Source: Gaiella occulta (GTDB lineage Bacteria; Actinomycetota; Thermoleophilia; Gaiellales; Gaiellaceae). Taken from it: a DNA stretch of 64,000 nucleotides. Every line of letters starts with the position of its first letter. Within the stretch, counting starts at the first letter, position 1. The stretch spans positions 1 through 64,000 of the forward strand of contig NZ_QQZY01000010.1 of the NCBI RefSeq assembly GCF_003351045.1. Reading direction: 5' to 3'. Below the pieces are notes generated by a model. That model was not told where the DNA came from and did no database searches. It saw nothing but the letters and a program-made list of their open reading frames with translations. Positions 45,486 through 58,875 of this stretch are shown piece after piece. The translations under genes were made by a program, and so were the position numbers.

Positions 45486-47833
45486 TGCCGTGCCTCCTCG
45501 ATCGCGCGCCAGACCCGCTCGGGGGTCGCGGGCATCTGGATGTCGGTCACGCCGAGGTGGGAGAGCGCGTCGAGCACCGCGTTGATCACGGCCGGCGCGG
45601 CCGCGATCGTGCCCGTCTCCCCCACGCCCTTCGCCCCGAACGGGTGGTCTGTCGCCTTGCTCTCCGTGCGCTCGAGCTCGTACGAGGGCAGCTCGGCCGC
45701 GGACGGCAGCAGGTAGGTCGCCAGGTTGCCGTTCGCCAGGTTGCCGTCCTCGTCGTAGATCGCCTCCTCGTAGAGGGCGGTGGCGATGCCCTGCGTGATG
45801 CCGCCGTGCACCTGCCCGTCGACGATCAGCGGGTTGACGACGGTGCCGACGTCGTCGACGGCGACGTAGCGCACGAGCCGGGCCTCGCCGGTCTCGGTGT
45901 CGACCTCGACGACGGCGGCGTGGGCGCCGCCGGGCCAGGAGAAGTTCTTCGGGTCGTAGGTCGCCGTCGCCTCGAGCCCGGGCTCCATGCCGTCCGGCAG
46001 GTTGTGGGCGGCGAACGCCGCCCAGGCCGCGCCCTTGATCGTCATCGACTTGTCGGGCGAGCCCTTCACCGTGAAGGTGCCCGCGTCGTACTCCAGGTCG
46101 TCGGCCGAGACCTCGAGCTGGTGGGCGACGATGTCCCGTGCCTTCTCGACGATCTTCTCGCCCGCGCGGAACAGTGCCGCGCCCCCCACCGGCAGGCTGC
46201 GGCTGCCGTACGTGTCGAGGCCGGCGTGCGAGATGCTCGTGTCGCCATGCAGCACCTCGACCTCGGACGGGTCGCAGCCGAGCTGGTCGGCCACGATCTG
46301 CGACCACGCCGTCTCATGGCCCTGGCCGTGCGGCGACGTGCCGGTGACGACCTGGAACGTGCCCGTCGGGAGGCAGCGGACGGTCGCCGTCTCCCAGCCG
46401 CCCGCGGCGTAGCGGACCGCCCCCAGGATGCGCGAGGGCGCAAGGCCGCACATCTCGTTGTAGGTCGAGAAGCCGACGCCGATCTGCTTCGCGTCGCCGC
46501 GCTCGCGCCGCGCCGCCTGGTCGGCCTGGATCGCGTCGAGGTCGAGCACCTCGAGCAGCCGGTCGAGCGACGCGTGGTAGTCGCCGCTGTCGATCGTCAG
46601 TCCCGAGGCGATCTGCGCCGGGAACTCGGCGATGAAGTTCCTGCGTCGCAGCTCCAGGCGGTCGATGCCCAGCTCGCGCGCGAGCGCGTCCATCGTGCGC
46701 TCGAGCACGTAGGTGGCCTCCGGCCTGCCGGCGCCGCGGTAGGCGTCGGTCGGGGTCGTGTTCGTGAACACGCCGGTGAACGTGACGCTGTAGTTCGGGA
46801 TCGCGTACGGGCCCGCGTAGATCCACGCGCCGAGCAGCGGGACACCCGGGGTGACGAGCTGCAGGTACGCCCCCATCGACGCGTGCACGTTCGCGCGGAT
46901 GGCGGTGATCTTGCCGTCCTTCGTCGCGGCGAGCTCGAGCGTCGTGACGAAGTCGCGGCCATGGATCGTGGCGACCGCGTTCTCCGACCGCTCCTCGATC
47001 CACTTCACCGGCGACCCGAGGCGGCGCGCGAGCGCGACCGCGAGCAGCTCCTCGGCGTACACGTCGAGCTTGGAGCCGAAGCCGCCGCCGACGTCCGGTG
47101 CGACCACGCGCAGCTTCGTCTCGGGCATGCCGAGCGTGGCCGCGACGAGCACCCGCAGGATGTGCGGGATCTGCGTGGCCGACCACAGCGTCACGTCGCC
47201 GCCGGGCTCGGGGCGCGCGACGACGCCGCGGGTCTCCATCGCGTTCGGGATCAGGGGCGGCTGGTAGTAGCGCCGCGTGACGACGACGTCGGCCGACGAC
47301 ACGGCCGCGTCGAACGCGTCCGTCTCGAGCTTCCACACGTACGAGACGTTCGTGCCGAGATCCTCGTGCACGAGCGGTGCCCCGTCCCGCGCCGCCTGCT
47401 CGACGTCGACGACGGCGGGCAGCGGCTCGTAGTCGACCTCGACGAGCTCGGCTGCGTCGATCGCGTGCGAGCGGGTGTCGGCGACGACGACCGCGACGCC
47501 GTCGCCCTGGTAGTTGACGACGCTGTCGGCGAGCGGATAGTGCGGCGGGTTCTTCATGTCCTCGGTGACCGGCCACGCGCACGGCATCGGGGCCTTCCAG
47601 TCGTCGCGCAGGTCGGCGGCGGTGTAGACGGCGACGACGCCCTCGGCGGCCCGCGCGGCCGACACGTCGATGCTCCCGATGCGGGCGTGTGCGTAGGGGC
47701 TGCGGACGACGACCATCGCGACGGTGCCGGGAAGGTCGAGGTTGTCGACGTACGTGCCGCGCCCGGTCAGCAGCGGGCCGTCCTCCTTGCGCTTGACGGG
47801 CGCGCCGACGAAGCGGGTCTCGGTGGCGCTCAT
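45482..47833 (-). CDS. Molybdenum hydroxylase large subunit, form II CoxL-like
   Basis: 783 aa. [31 protein letters not shown], then the active-site loop [10 protein letters not shown] and a C-terminal [13 protein letters not shown] with the expected catalytic Glu. The AYRGAGR loop is that of form II enzymes; authentic form I CO dehydrogenases have AYxCSFR. The true substrate may therefore not be CO. It binds the molybdopterin cytosine dinucleotide cofactor in an L2M2S2 complex with its neighbours. Confidence 0.9.
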   Translation of the reverse strand: MSATETRFVGAPVKRKEDGPLLTGRGTYVDNLDLPGTVAMVVVRSPYAHARIGSIDVSAARAAEGVVAVYTAADLRDDWKAPMPCAWPVTEDMKNPPHYPLADSVVNYQGDGVAVVVADTRSHAIDAAELVEVDYEPLPAVVDVEQAARDGAPLVHEDLGTNVSYVWKLETDAFDAAVSSADVVVTRRYYQPPLIPNAMETRGVVARPEPGGDVTLWSATQIPHILRVLVAATLGMPETKLRVVAPDVGGGFGSKLDVYAEELLAVALARRLGSPVKWIEERSENAVATIHGRDFVTTLELAATKDGKITAIRANVHASMGAYLQLVTPGVPLLGAWIYAGPYAIPNYSVTFTGVFTNTTPTDAYRGAGRPEATYVLERTMDALARELGIDRLELRRRNFIAEFPAQIASGLTIDSGDYHASLDRLLEVLDLDAIQADQAARRERGDAKQIGVGFSTYNEMCGLAPSRILGAVRYAAGGWETATVRCLPTGTFQVVTGTSPHGQGHETAWSQIVADQLGCDPSEVEVLHGDTSISHAGLDTYGSRSLPVGGAALFRAGEKIVEKARDIVAHQLEVSADDLEYDAGTFTVKGSPDKSMTIKGAAWAAFAAHNLPDGMEPGLEATATYDPKNFSWPGGAHAAVVEVDTETGEARLVRYVAVDDVGTVVNPLIVDGQVHGGITQGIATALYEEAIYDEDGNLANGNLATYLLPSAAELPSYELERTESKATDHPFGAKGVGETGTIAAAPAVINAVLDALSHLGVTDIQMPATPERVWRAIEEARQ

Positions 47834-47834
47834 C

Positions 47835-48296
<462 letters not shown>

Positions 48297-48394
48297 GGGC
48301 GAAACCTCCTTCGTCGGAGTGTCGTGCCTGCGAATCTACTCCTCCTCCACCGCCTCGCCAAAGGCACGGCCGGGCGTCGGCTACCGTCCCCGGC

Positions 48395-49309
48395 ATGATC
48401 GGGGTGGCAGAGATCCAGGAGGACGAGCTCGACCGCTGGATCGCCGTGCACAACGTCGTGTTCCCGCACGACCCGCAGGCGCCGGAGACGATGCTCGACT
48501 GGAAGCGGCAGGCCGAGGCGACGGCCTGGTTCCTGGCGCGCGCGGACGGCGTCGACGCGGGCGTCGCCGTCGCGGTGATCGGCTGGCACGCCGAAGCGGG
48601 CGTCGCGCGCACGGAGGCCGGGGTGCTGCCGGAGCGGCGCGGACGGGGCATCGGCACGGCGCTCCTCGCCGCGGCCGCTCGCTGGGCGCGCGAGGGGGGC
48701 ATGCACAGCGGCGACGCCGCGGTCGACGAGACGGACGCGTCGTCGCTCGCGTGGGCGCAGCGCCGGGGCTTCGTCGAGGTGGGGCGGCAGTCCAGGCTCG
48801 TGCTCGATCTCCGCCAGGCCGCGCACGCGCAGATCGACCCTCCGCCGGGCATCGAGATCGCGAGCTGGGCGCAGCGGCCGGACGCGCTCCACGGAATGTA
48901 CGAGGTCGCCTGCGAGGCGTACCCCGACGTGCCCGGGGAAGAGCACGTGCGGATGGCCGCGTTCGAGCAGTGGCTCGCGAACGACCTGAAGGGGGCCGGC
49001 GACCGGCCGGAGGCGACGTTCGTGGCGCTCGCCGGCGGCGAGGTGGTCGGATACGCCAAGCTGTCGCTTTCGGCCGCGCGCCCCGACACCGCGTTCCACG
49101 ACATCACGGGCGTGCGGCGCGCCTGGCGCGGCCGCGGGATCGCAGGGGCGCTCAAGCGGGCGGAGATCGCCTGGGCCAGGCAGCAAGGCTACGCGCGGCT
49201 CGAGACGCACAACGAGGTGCGCAACGAGCCCATCCGCCGCCTCAACGACCGCTACGGGTACGTCGTCGAGCCCGGCGTCGTCGTGGTGCGCGGCCCGCTG
49301 CCGGCCTGA
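48395..49309 (+). CDS. Tandem GNAT acetyltransferase
   Basis: 304 aa, ATG 48395. Two GNAT halves: the first with VLPERRGRGIGTALLAAAAR (acetyl-CoA loop RGRGIG), the second with RRAWRGRGIAGALKRAEIAW. Acceptor substrate unknown; tandem GNATs in actinobacteria often modify small molecules or antibiotics. Divergent from coxS. Confidence 0.85.
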   Translation: MIGVAEIQEDELDRWIAVHNVVFPHDPQAPETMLDWKRQAEATAWFLARADGVDAGVAVAVIGWHAEAGVARTEAGVLPERRGRGIGTALLAAAARWAREGGMHSGDAAVDETDASSLAWAQRRGFVEVGRQSRLVLDLRQAAHAQIDPPPGIEIASWAQRPDALHGMYEVACEAYPDVPGEEHVRMAAFEQWLANDLKGAGDRPEATFVALAGGEVVGYAKLSLSAARPDTAFHDITGVRRAWRGRGIAGALKRAEIAWARQQGYARLETHNEVRNEPIRRLNDRYGYVVEPGVVVVRGPLPA

Positions 49310-49398
49310 CCGCGGGCCGTATCCGTCACGAAGACGGCGCAATGCCGCCACTCACCTGTCACGCCTGCGCCGCTAGCGTTCGAGAAGGGAGCCTCGCT

Positions 49399-49413
49399 CC
49401 CCCGTACCGGGGG
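49399..49413. terminator. Hairpin between convergent GNAT and smpB genes
   Basis: CCCCCG-TAC-CGGGGG, 6-bp stem, in a 148-nt gap between gene ends. No T-run. Confidence 0.4.
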
Positions 49414-49457
49414 TCCGGCCGCGGGGAGGCTGCTCGTGGTCCCGCCGGCCGGCCAGG

Positions 49458-49922
49458 CTAGCGGCGTGTTCTCAGGGCGCGCTCGATCTGCCGCTTCGCG
49501 TCGCGATCGGCGATCGTACGCCGCTTGTCGCCCTTGTCCTTGCCGCGACCGAGCGCGATCTCGATCTTGATCTTCCCGTCCTTGAGATAGAGGCGGGTGG
49601 GAACGAGCGTGAGACCCTTCTCGCGCAGCTTGCCGTACAGCGAATCGATCTCGCCCCGCTTGAGCAGGAGCTTGCGGTCGCGGTCGGGCGCGTGGTTGGC
49701 GATGTTGCCCTGCGCGTACTCGGCGATCGAAGCGCCGATCAGCCACACCTCGCCGCCGCGGACGTCGGCATACGCCTGGCCCAGCTGCACGCGGCCGTCG
49801 CGGAGGGACTTCACCTCCGTTCCCGTGAGCACGATGCCTGCCTCGACCCGGTCGAGCAGCTCGTAGTCGTAGCGGGCGCGGCGGTTCTCCGCGATCAGCT
49901 TCGTCCCGGTCGGCTTCGCCAT
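49458..49922 (-). CDS. smpB: SsrA-binding protein SmpB
   Basis: 154 aa from ATG 49922. ENRRARYDYELLDRVEAGIV LTGTEVKSLR and GEVWLIGASIAEYAQGN, DRKLLLKRGEID, LYLKDGKIKIEIALGRGKDK, and the C-terminal basic tail are diagnostic. Works with tmRNA in trans-translation. Located about 6 kb from ssrA, here on the same strand. Confidence 0.97.
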   Translation of the reverse strand: MAKPTGTKLIAENRRARYDYELLDRVEAGIVLTGTEVKSLRDGRVQLGQAYADVRGGEVWLIGASIAEYAQGNIANHAPDRDRKLLLKRGEIDSLYGKLREKGLTLVPTRLYLKDGKIKIEIALGRGKDKGDKRRTIADRDAKRQIERALRTRR

Positions 49923-50096
49923 GCGGGGAAGTGTAGGGACGAGGGTCTCCTCGCCCGCGGCGGGCGCTACTGTAGAGACGATGCACACGCCCGCACATGT
50001 CGCGCGCCCTCTCTACGGCGACTACCGCGAGCGCGGCGACCTCCGCGACTGACGCCGGGACGCCCTCGTCCCTGCCCGTCGTCCGAAGGAGCCGCC

Positions 50097-50369
50097 ATGT
50101 CCACCACCACCCTGCTCGCTGTCACCGCCTCGTCCTGGGGCATCGCCATGGCGCTCGCCCCCGTCCTGCAGATCCGCACGATGGTGGCACGTCGCTCGTC
50201 GCACGGCATCTCGATCGGCTACCTCACGGTGCTGCTCATCGGCTTCGCCCTGTGGTTCGCCTACGGCGTCGCGCTCGGCAACGCGGCCATCATCGTCCCG
50301 AACACGATCGCGTTCGTCGTCGGAGCAACGACGATCGCCGTCGCGGTACGGCTTCGCAGGGTCGCCTGA
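50097..50369 (+). CDS. SemiSWEET/PQ-loop sugar transporter
   Basis: 90 aa, ATG 50097 with AAGGAG upstream. Three membrane spans with APVLQIRTMVARRSSHGIS in the first loop (PQ-loop-like) and SIGYLTVLLIGFALWFAYG. Half-SWEET proteins dimerise to move sugars. Confidence 0.85.
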   Translation: MSTTTLLAVTASSWGIAMALAPVLQIRTMVARRSSHGISIGYLTVLLIGFALWFAYGVALGNAAIIVPNTIAFVVGATTIAVAVRLRRVA

Positions 50370-50373
50370 GCGC

Positions 50374-50749
50374 CTACGCCTCGCCGTCCCCGCAGTCGAC
50401 GGCGCTCCCGCGGCGCACCACGATCCCGGCGTGATCGCCGCCGGGCCAGACTCCGATCTCGCCGCCGTCGGGATAGACGGCCACCGGCGGAGAATGCCTG
50501 GTCGAGAGGATCGGCACACGCACGGTCGACTCCGTGCCGTTCGTCACCTCGCGGGCCCCTTCGGGGCCGGGCGAAGAGCACACGACGTCGCCGGGCCCGA
50601 GCTCCACCTCCCCGCGCGGGTGACGTACGGCCGGCCGGCGACGACGAGCAGCCGCCCCTCGTCGCCGTTACTCGTCGTGGTAGGGGCAGATGCTCGCGCC
50701 GGCCGGAGGCTCGTACAGCGAGCCGCCGAGCCCGGTGGCTCCTGCGCGT
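50374..50749 (-). pseudogene. Decayed cupin-domain gene
   Basis: Read on the minus strand, the expected cupin order is present but in alternating frames: SLYEPPAGASICPYHDE, then an in-frame TAA (50670-50668), then GDEGRLLVVAGRPYV in the next frame, then back to the first frame for GEVELGPGDVVCSSPGPEGA and the end DHAGIVVRRGSAVDC. No start codon precedes the first part in frame. Two compensating shifts plus no start suggest a pseudogene; sequence error is the alternative. Confidence 0.65.
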
Positions 50750-50761
50750 GCAAGCCGCGGC

Positions 50762-52420
50762 TCAGCGTTGTCGGCGAAAGCAACGGTCGCAGAGCGGAAA
50801 CCAGGGAGCGCACGTCGTGCCGCACGAGCGGCAGCGCCCGACCGTCGGCTCGTCGACCTCGATCCGCAGGCGCGCCACGACGCGCGCGGCGGCGGCCTGC
50901 TCGAGCTCGGCGGCCCGCTCGATGGTGACGCCGCCCACGCCGGGGTACTGCAACGCGAACCAGCGCAGGATGCTTGCTGTTCTTCCAGCTTGCTCTGCTT
51001 CTTCGAGATCGGCATCGCGCAGTCGCGCCGTGTCGAGCAGGAACGCCAGCAGCGGTCGCTGCGCCCTGTCGCCCGCGAGCGCGAGAGCCAGCGTCGCCAG
51101 CAGGTCGGCGTTGTCCTCGTCGACGGGGGCGTTGACGAGCCTCCACGTGTCGTCGAGGCTCAGCTGCCGATCGCGCTCGGCGAGCCGCCGCTGCACGGCC
51201 GCGAGGCGCCCCCTGATCGGCGACAGCGACTCGACCGCGAGCCAGCTCTCGTGCGCCCACTCCCGGGTGGCGACGCGATGCCAGGCGGCAAGGGCGGCGT
51301 CCAGCCGGCGCGGGTCGTCGATGCCGAGGTCGGAGAGCCGCGGCCGGATCCGCGCCTCCTCGACGATCCGGTAGCCGAGGTGGCCCGACGGCAGCCGGAT
51401 GTGCGGCTGCAGGGCCGACTCGACGATGCCCGGGTCGGCGCTCGCCCACGGGACGCCCGTGAGCACGCCGACGTGGCCACGCTCGACGAGCCCGAAGCGG
51501 CCGGCGCGGCCGGCGATCTGCGCGAGCTCCCACGGCAGCAGGTCGCGGCGCTCCGCGCCGTCGAACTTGGTCGTCTCCGCGAACAGCAGCGTCTCACAGG
51601 GAAGGTTGACCCCGTGGCCGAGCACGTCGGTCGCGACCGTCACGTCGGAGGCGCCGGCGAGGAATCTGTCGATCTCCTCGCGCCTCGAGGCGAGCGGCAT
51701 GGCGCCGTAGAGCACCGACACACGACCCGGGTGCATGCGGTTGATCTCGCCGGCGAGCGCGAGCACCGCCTTGCGGCTGAACGCGACGACGACGGTGCCC
51801 GGCGTGAGCGACCGCAGTGAGCGCTCGCCGACGAACTCGAGCGGCAGCTTGCGCTCGAACACCTTGATCTCGACGTCCGGGAACGCCCGCAGCACGAGCG
51901 GCTCGGCGTCGAGCGCGCCGAGCAGGAGGATGTGCCGGTATTCGCCGCCGAGCAGAAGCCGCGTCCACGCCGAGCCGCGCTCGGGGTCGTCGGCCCACTG
52001 CACCTCGTCGAGCACGAGCACCTCCCCGGCGGCGGGCGCCATCTCGACGGTGCAGCAGGTGATCGGAGCGTGCTCGTTGATGCGTTCCTCGCCCGTGACG
52101 AGACCGACGCGCTCCGCGCCGAGCTCCGCCGACAGCCGGCGGTGCGCCTCCTGCGCGAGCATGCGCAGGGGTCCCGCGTACACGCCCCTGCCCCGCTGCT
52201 TGAGGAACTCGAGCGCGTGGTAGGTCTTGCCGGAGTTCGTCGGGCCCAGGTGCGCCACCACGGTGTCGGGCTCGGAGCGCCGCTCGGGCAGCGTGATCTC
52301 GATGTCGTGCTCGGCCCGGCGCACCGCTGCCTTCGCGCCGGCGGCGCGGGCACGCTGATGGCGCTCGGCGCGGCTCGGCCGCTTCGCGCGCCCTCGTTCC
52401 CGTCTGCGTCCACCGGGCAT
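50762..52420 (-). CDS. Suv3-like superfamily 2 helicase
   Basis: 552 aa. Walker A HLGPTNSGKT (57-66), a DEVQ box (VLVLDEVQWADDPERG), VATDVLGHGVNLPC and the arginine-finger motif QIAGRAGRFG closely follow the Suv3 RNA helicase of the mitochondrial degradosome. The C-terminus has a four-Cys zinc site (CRSCGTTCAPWFPLCDRCF). N-terminus basic. Probably an RNA helicase in decay; bacterial Suv3-like proteins are less studied. Confidence 0.85.
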   Translation of the reverse strand: MPGGRRRERGRAKRPSRAERHQRARAAGAKAAVRRAEHDIEITLPERRSEPDTVVAHLGPTNSGKTYHALEFLKQRGRGVYAGPLRMLAQEAHRRLSAELGAERVGLVTGEERINEHAPITCCTVEMAPAAGEVLVLDEVQWADDPERGSAWTRLLLGGEYRHILLLGALDAEPLVLRAFPDVEIKVFERKLPLEFVGERSLRSLTPGTVVVAFSRKAVLALAGEINRMHPGRVSVLYGAMPLASRREEIDRFLAGASDVTVATDVLGHGVNLPCETLLFAETTKFDGAERRDLLPWELAQIAGRAGRFGLVERGHVGVLTGVPWASADPGIVESALQPHIRLPSGHLGYRIVEEARIRPRLSDLGIDDPRRLDAALAAWHRVATREWAHESWLAVESLSPIRGRLAAVQRRLAERDRQLSLDDTWRLVNAPVDEDNADLLATLALALAGDRAQRPLLAFLLDTARLRDADLEEAEQAGRTASILRWFALQYPGVGGVTIERAAELEQAAAARVVARLRIEVDEPTVGRCRSCGTTCAPWFPLCDRCFRRQR

Positions 52421-52535
52421 CGGTCGAGGGTAGCCGCTCGCAGCGTCCTGCCCGTCGCGCCCTTCTCCTTCGCGCGGCGCGACCGCAACCGAGGGCCCGC
52501 CCAGCCGGCCGGGAGGGGTCGCGTCCCGCGGGGGC

Positions 52536-53411
52536 TCAGACCTTGAGGAAGCGGCGCAGCGTCAGTCCCGACCCGAGCGCGCCGACCGCGAGGCCGACGA
52601 CCACGAGCGCCAGCGCGGTCATCGTGAACGACAGCGCCTTGACGTCGTCGCTCGTGTCGATGTGTCCGAGGATGGCAGGCAGCGCGACCTGCTTGCCGAG
52701 GAAGAGAAGCACGACGGCGGCGAACGCGCCGGCGAGACCGCAGAGCAGGCCTTCGAGCATGAACGGACCGCGTACGAACCAGTTGGTGGCGCCGACGAGC
52801 TTCATCACCTCGATCTCGCGGCGGCGCGAGAAGATCGAGAGCCGGATCGTGTTCGCGATCAGCAGCACGGAGGCCACGAGCAGCACGATCACGGCGACGA
52901 GGAACACGACCGAGATGACGCGCGCCACCTGGAGGATGCGCTTGGAGGTCTGCTGACCGTCCTTCACCTTCTCGATGCCCTTGAGCTTCTGCGCGCGCAG
53001 GTCGGCGGCGATCGCCGTCACGTCCTCGGCCCGCGCCGGCGTGATCTCGAACGAGGCGGGCAGCGGGTTCGACGGCAGGTTGGCCGTGAGCTGCGGGTAC
53101 TTCCTGCGCATCTCCTTCAGCGCGTCCGCCTTGGAGACGAACTGGTACCGCTTGATGCGCGTGTCGGTCGACAGGTACTGCCCGACGGCGTTCACCTGCT
53201 TCGGCTTCACCTCGTCGACGAAGAAGACCTTCACCTGCAGCTGCGACTTCACGTGGTCGGACCACGACACGACCCACGTGCCGAGGGCGATGAACAGGCC
53301 GAGCAGGAACATGCCGATCAGCACCGTCATCGTGGCCGCCACGGTCGTCGACAGGTTGGTCGCCAGCGAGCGGACGGCCTCGGAGAGCACGAGCTTGAAG
53401 CGGCTCGTCAT
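52536..53411 (-). CDS. ftsX: Cell-division protein FtsX
   Basis: 291 aa. One N-terminal span (TVLIGMFLLGLFIALGTWVV), an extracellular domain with VKVFFVDEVKPKQ, then three C-terminal spans around SIFSRRREIEVMKLVGATNW, the conserved cytoplasmic loop. With FtsE it regulates septal peptidoglycan hydrolases. Confidence 0.95.
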   Translation of the reverse strand: MTSRFKLVLSEAVRSLATNLSTTVAATMTVLIGMFLLGLFIALGTWVVSWSDHVKSQLQVKVFFVDEVKPKQVNAVGQYLSTDTRIKRYQFVSKADALKEMRRKYPQLTANLPSNPLPASFEITPARAEDVTAIAADLRAQKLKGIEKVKDGQQTSKRILQVARVISVVFLVAVIVLLVASVLLIANTIRLSIFSRRREIEVMKLVGATNWFVRGPFMLEGLLCGLAGAFAAVVLLFLGKQVALPAILGHIDTSDDVKALSFTMTALALVVVGLAVGALGSGLTLRRFLKV

Positions 53412-54260
53412 CTACGTCTCGTACCCCCCGCGGCGCTCGTCGCGCATGAGCTTGCCCTTGTCGAGCGCGATCACGCGCTTGCGCATCTTGTCGACCATCT
53501 CGCGGTCGTGGGTGACCATCAGGATCGTCGTGCCGGACGTGTTGATGCGGTGCAGGAGCTGCATGATCCCCACGGACGTGTCGGGGTCGAGGTTCCCGGT
53601 CGGCTCGTCGCAGATGAGGAGCGGCGGGTGATTGACGAATGCACGTGCGATCGAGACGCGCTGCTGCTCGCCGCCGGAGAGCTCGTCGGGCCTCGAGCCC
53701 ATCTTGTGGGCGAGCCCGACGAGGTTGAGCACCTCGGGCACCTTCTTGCGGATCGACGCGTTCGACTCCCCCTGCACCTTGAGCGCGTAGGCGACGTTCT
53801 CGGCAGCCGTGCGGTTCGGCAGCAGCTTGAAGTCCTGGAACACGCACCCGACGTTGCGGCGCAGCAGCGGCACCTTGGAGTGCTTGAGGCGGCCGAGGTC
53901 GCGGCCGCCGACGAGGATGCGACCGGACGTCGGCTCGAGCTCCTTCAAGAGGAGCCTGATGATCGTCGACTTGCCGGAGCCGGAGGCGCCGACGACGAAG
54001 ACGAACTCGCCCTTGTCGATCACGAACGAGACGCCGTCGAGCGCGACCACGTTGGGCTCGTAGATCTTGCGCACGTCCTCGAGCACGATCATCGAGGCGC
54101 CGCTCGGCTGCCCCGCCACGTCGGCGTAGGCATGAGCGGGCTCGGCGAGCGCCGTCGAAGCGGTTGTCAGCTGAGAGTCGTGTTCCTGCACCGGATCGAG
54201 GAATGAAGCCGACCGAGGTGGCCGCTCCGGTTCGGGTTGCTCCTCGAGTGTAGCGGACAC
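53412..54260 (-). CDS. ftsE: Cell-division ATP-binding protein FtsE
   Basis: 282 aa from GTG 54260, or 226 aa from ATG 54092 (MIVLEDVRKIYEPNVVALDG), the usual FtsE start. Walker A GASGSGKST, signature LSGGEQQR, Walker B LLICDEPTGNLDP, H-loop THD. The extra N-terminal 56 residues are low-complexity, so the shorter form may be real. Next to ftsX with no gap. Confidence 0.93.
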   Translation of the reverse strand: MSATLEEQPEPERPPRSASFLDPVQEHDSQLTTASTALAEPAHAYADVAGQPSGASMIVLEDVRKIYEPNVVALDGVSFVIDKGEFVFVVGASGSGKSTIIRLLLKELEPTSGRILVGGRDLGRLKHSKVPLLRRNVGCVFQDFKLLPNRTAAENVAYALKVQGESNASIRKKVPEVLNLVGLAHKMGSRPDELSGGEQQRVSIARAFVNHPPLLICDEPTGNLDPDTSVGIMQLLHRINTSGTTILMVTHDREMVDKMRKRVIALDKGKLMRDERRGGYET

Positions 54261-54263
54261 GGG

Positions 54264-55371
54264 CTACACGATCTTTCCGGCGGCCTTCGCAAGCAGGTAG
54301 GCGCGGACGAAGCCGTCGAGGGCGCCGTCCAGCACGCCCTGGGCGTTCCCCACCTCGAAGCCGGTGCGGTGGTCCTTCACCATCTGGTATGGATGCAGCA
54401 CGTAGGAGCGGATTTGACTCCCGAAGCCGATGTCCTGCGTCGCCCCGCGCTCACGTGCGATCTCGGCCTCGCGCTCCTCCACCTGCAGCTCGGCCAGCCG
54501 GGACATGAGGATCCGCAAGGCGGTCGCCTTGTTGGACGCCTGGGAGCGCTCGTTCTGGCACTGCACGACGATGCCGGTGGGGATGTGGGTGATGCGCACG
54601 GCCGAGTCGGTCTTGTTGACGTGCTGGCCGCCGGCGCCGCTCGCGCGGTAGGTATCGATGCGAAGGTCGCCCTCGTCGATCTCCACCTCGTCCTCCTCCG
54701 GCAGCAGCGGCGCGGCGACGACCTGGGCGAACGCGGTGTGCCGGCGGTGCGCCGAGTCGAACGGCGACTGGCGCACGAGCCGGTGCACGCCGCGCTCGGC
54801 CTTGTAGGCGCCGTAGGCGTTCTCGCCCTTGACGGTGAAGGTGGCGGACTTGAGCCCTGCCTCCTCCCCCGGGCTCGCCTCGATCAACTCGGTCTGGAAG
54901 CCGCGATCGGCCGACCAGCGCAGGTACATGCGCAGCATCATCTCGGCCCAGTCCTGCGCGTCGGTGCCGCCCGTACCGGCGTTGATCGAGACGACGGCGT
55001 CGCCGGGGTCGTAGTCGCCGTCGAAGAGGGCGTCCTCCTGCAGGCGTGCGAGCTCCTCGGCGACGGGGCCGAGCTGGGCACGCAGCTCGGGCTCGAGCGA
55101 CGGATCCATCTCGTAGAGCTCCCGGGCGTCCTCGAACTCGCGCCTGAGCCGGTTGTAGCGGTCGAGCCGGCGTGTGACGCGCGCGTGCTCGCTGGAGATC
55201 CGCGCCGCTTCGCGCTGGTCGTCCCAGAATCCCGGGGCGCCCATGGCGGCTTCGAGCTCCTGCTGGCGGGCCGTCAGCGAAACGGGGTCAAAGGTACTCA
55301 CGAACCCAGGCGAGCTGGGCTCCGAGCTCCTCGAGCAGCTGGTCGAACGGCTGGTTGTCTGCTTCGGCCAC
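54264..55371 (-). CDS. prfB: Peptide chain release factor 2, with programmed +1 frameshift
   Basis: GTG 55371; the first 27 codons (VAEADNQPFDQLLEELGAQL to WVREYL) end at CTT TGA C, after which the +1 frame continues DPVSLTARQQELEAAMGAPG. GGQ motif in ASGAGGQHVNKTDSAVRITH; the stop-recognition loop follows DSPFDSAHRRHT-like residues (SPFDSAHRRHTAFAQV). RF2 releases at TGA and TAA; the frameshift makes its synthesis fall when RF2 is abundant. Confidence 0.95.
55288..55293 (-). promoter_or_regulatory. RF2 autoregulatory +1 frameshift site
   Basis: On the minus strand CTT (55293-55291) is followed by TGA (55290-55288) and C, the classical CTT TGA C site. Confidence 0.93.
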
Positions 55372-55375
55372 GGGC

Positions 55376-56128
55376 CTAGCCTACCGGCAAGCGCGGTGCG
55401 GCCCCTGCCGGGCGCGGGCCGGGCGGAGAGACGAGCAGGGCCCGCGCCGCGGTCAGGCTGCCGAGCCAGAAGACACCGACGGCGAGGCCGGCGACGACGT
55501 CGCTGACGTAGTGCACGTCGAGCACGACCCGGCTTGCCGCGACGGCGAGGGCGAGCAGCAGGCCGGCGGCGATCCGGCGCCGCGCCGCCCCCGGCGTCGG
55601 CGCGCGCTCGCATGCCAGCAGCGCGAGCGCGCCGAACAGCACCGCAGCCGTTGCAGCGTGGCCGCTCGGGAACGAGCTCGACTCCGGCAGCGCGACCGCG
55701 CTTCCCACATCCGGCCGGGGGCGCCCGAAGGCCGACTTGAGCAGCGCCACGATCACCGTGATGCCGGCGACCGACACCGCCACGAAGAGCGCGTCGAGGC
55801 GACGCCGGGCACGCGCGAGGAGGACTGCCGCTGCCGTGGTGAGCGGGACGACGCCGAGGGGGCCGCCGATCCAGGTCAAGGGCCGCGCGACCCACTCGGC
55901 CCAGACGGGCATCGCTCGCGCGACCCAGGCGGCGACGTCCGCGTCGCCTTCCGTCACCCAGCCGCCGCGCACGACTGCGAGCGCGAGCGCGGCGAACACG
56001 GCGAGACCGGCTGCCGCCGCCGCGGCGCCGCGACCGGCACGTCCCGGCCCGGCGCGCCGCAGCCCAACGCGCCCCGAGGGGGCTTGCGGCCCCCCTGGGT
56101 CTACGGTAGCGGCGGGAGCGTCACGCAT
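55376..56128 (-). CDS. PAP2-family membrane phosphatase
   Basis: 250 aa with about six membrane spans. Active-site motifs KSAFGRPRP, SFPSGHAATAAV and ASRVVLDVHYVSDVVAG are complete. Probably dephosphorylates a lipid pyrophosphate such as undecaprenyl-PP or phosphatidate. Confidence 0.9.
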   Translation of the reverse strand: MRDAPAATVDPGGPQAPSGRVGLRRAGPGRAGRGAAAAAAGLAVFAALALAVVRGGWVTEGDADVAAWVARAMPVWAEWVARPLTWIGGPLGVVPLTTAAAVLLARARRRLDALFVAVSVAGITVIVALLKSAFGRPRPDVGSAVALPESSSFPSGHAATAAVLFGALALLACERAPTPGAARRRIAAGLLLALAVAASRVVLDVHYVSDVVAGLAVGVFWLGSLTAARALLVSPPGPRPAGAAPRLPVG

Positions 56129-56226
56129 GGGTGTCGGAATCGTGACGGCTTCGCGGCGGCGGCGCGCTCGCGACAGGCGCGGACGGCCGGCGTCGCGCGA
56201 GGCCGCCGGGGAACGCGATCAGGCGC

Positions 56227-58873
<2,647 letters not shown>

Positions 58874-58875
<2 letters not shown>

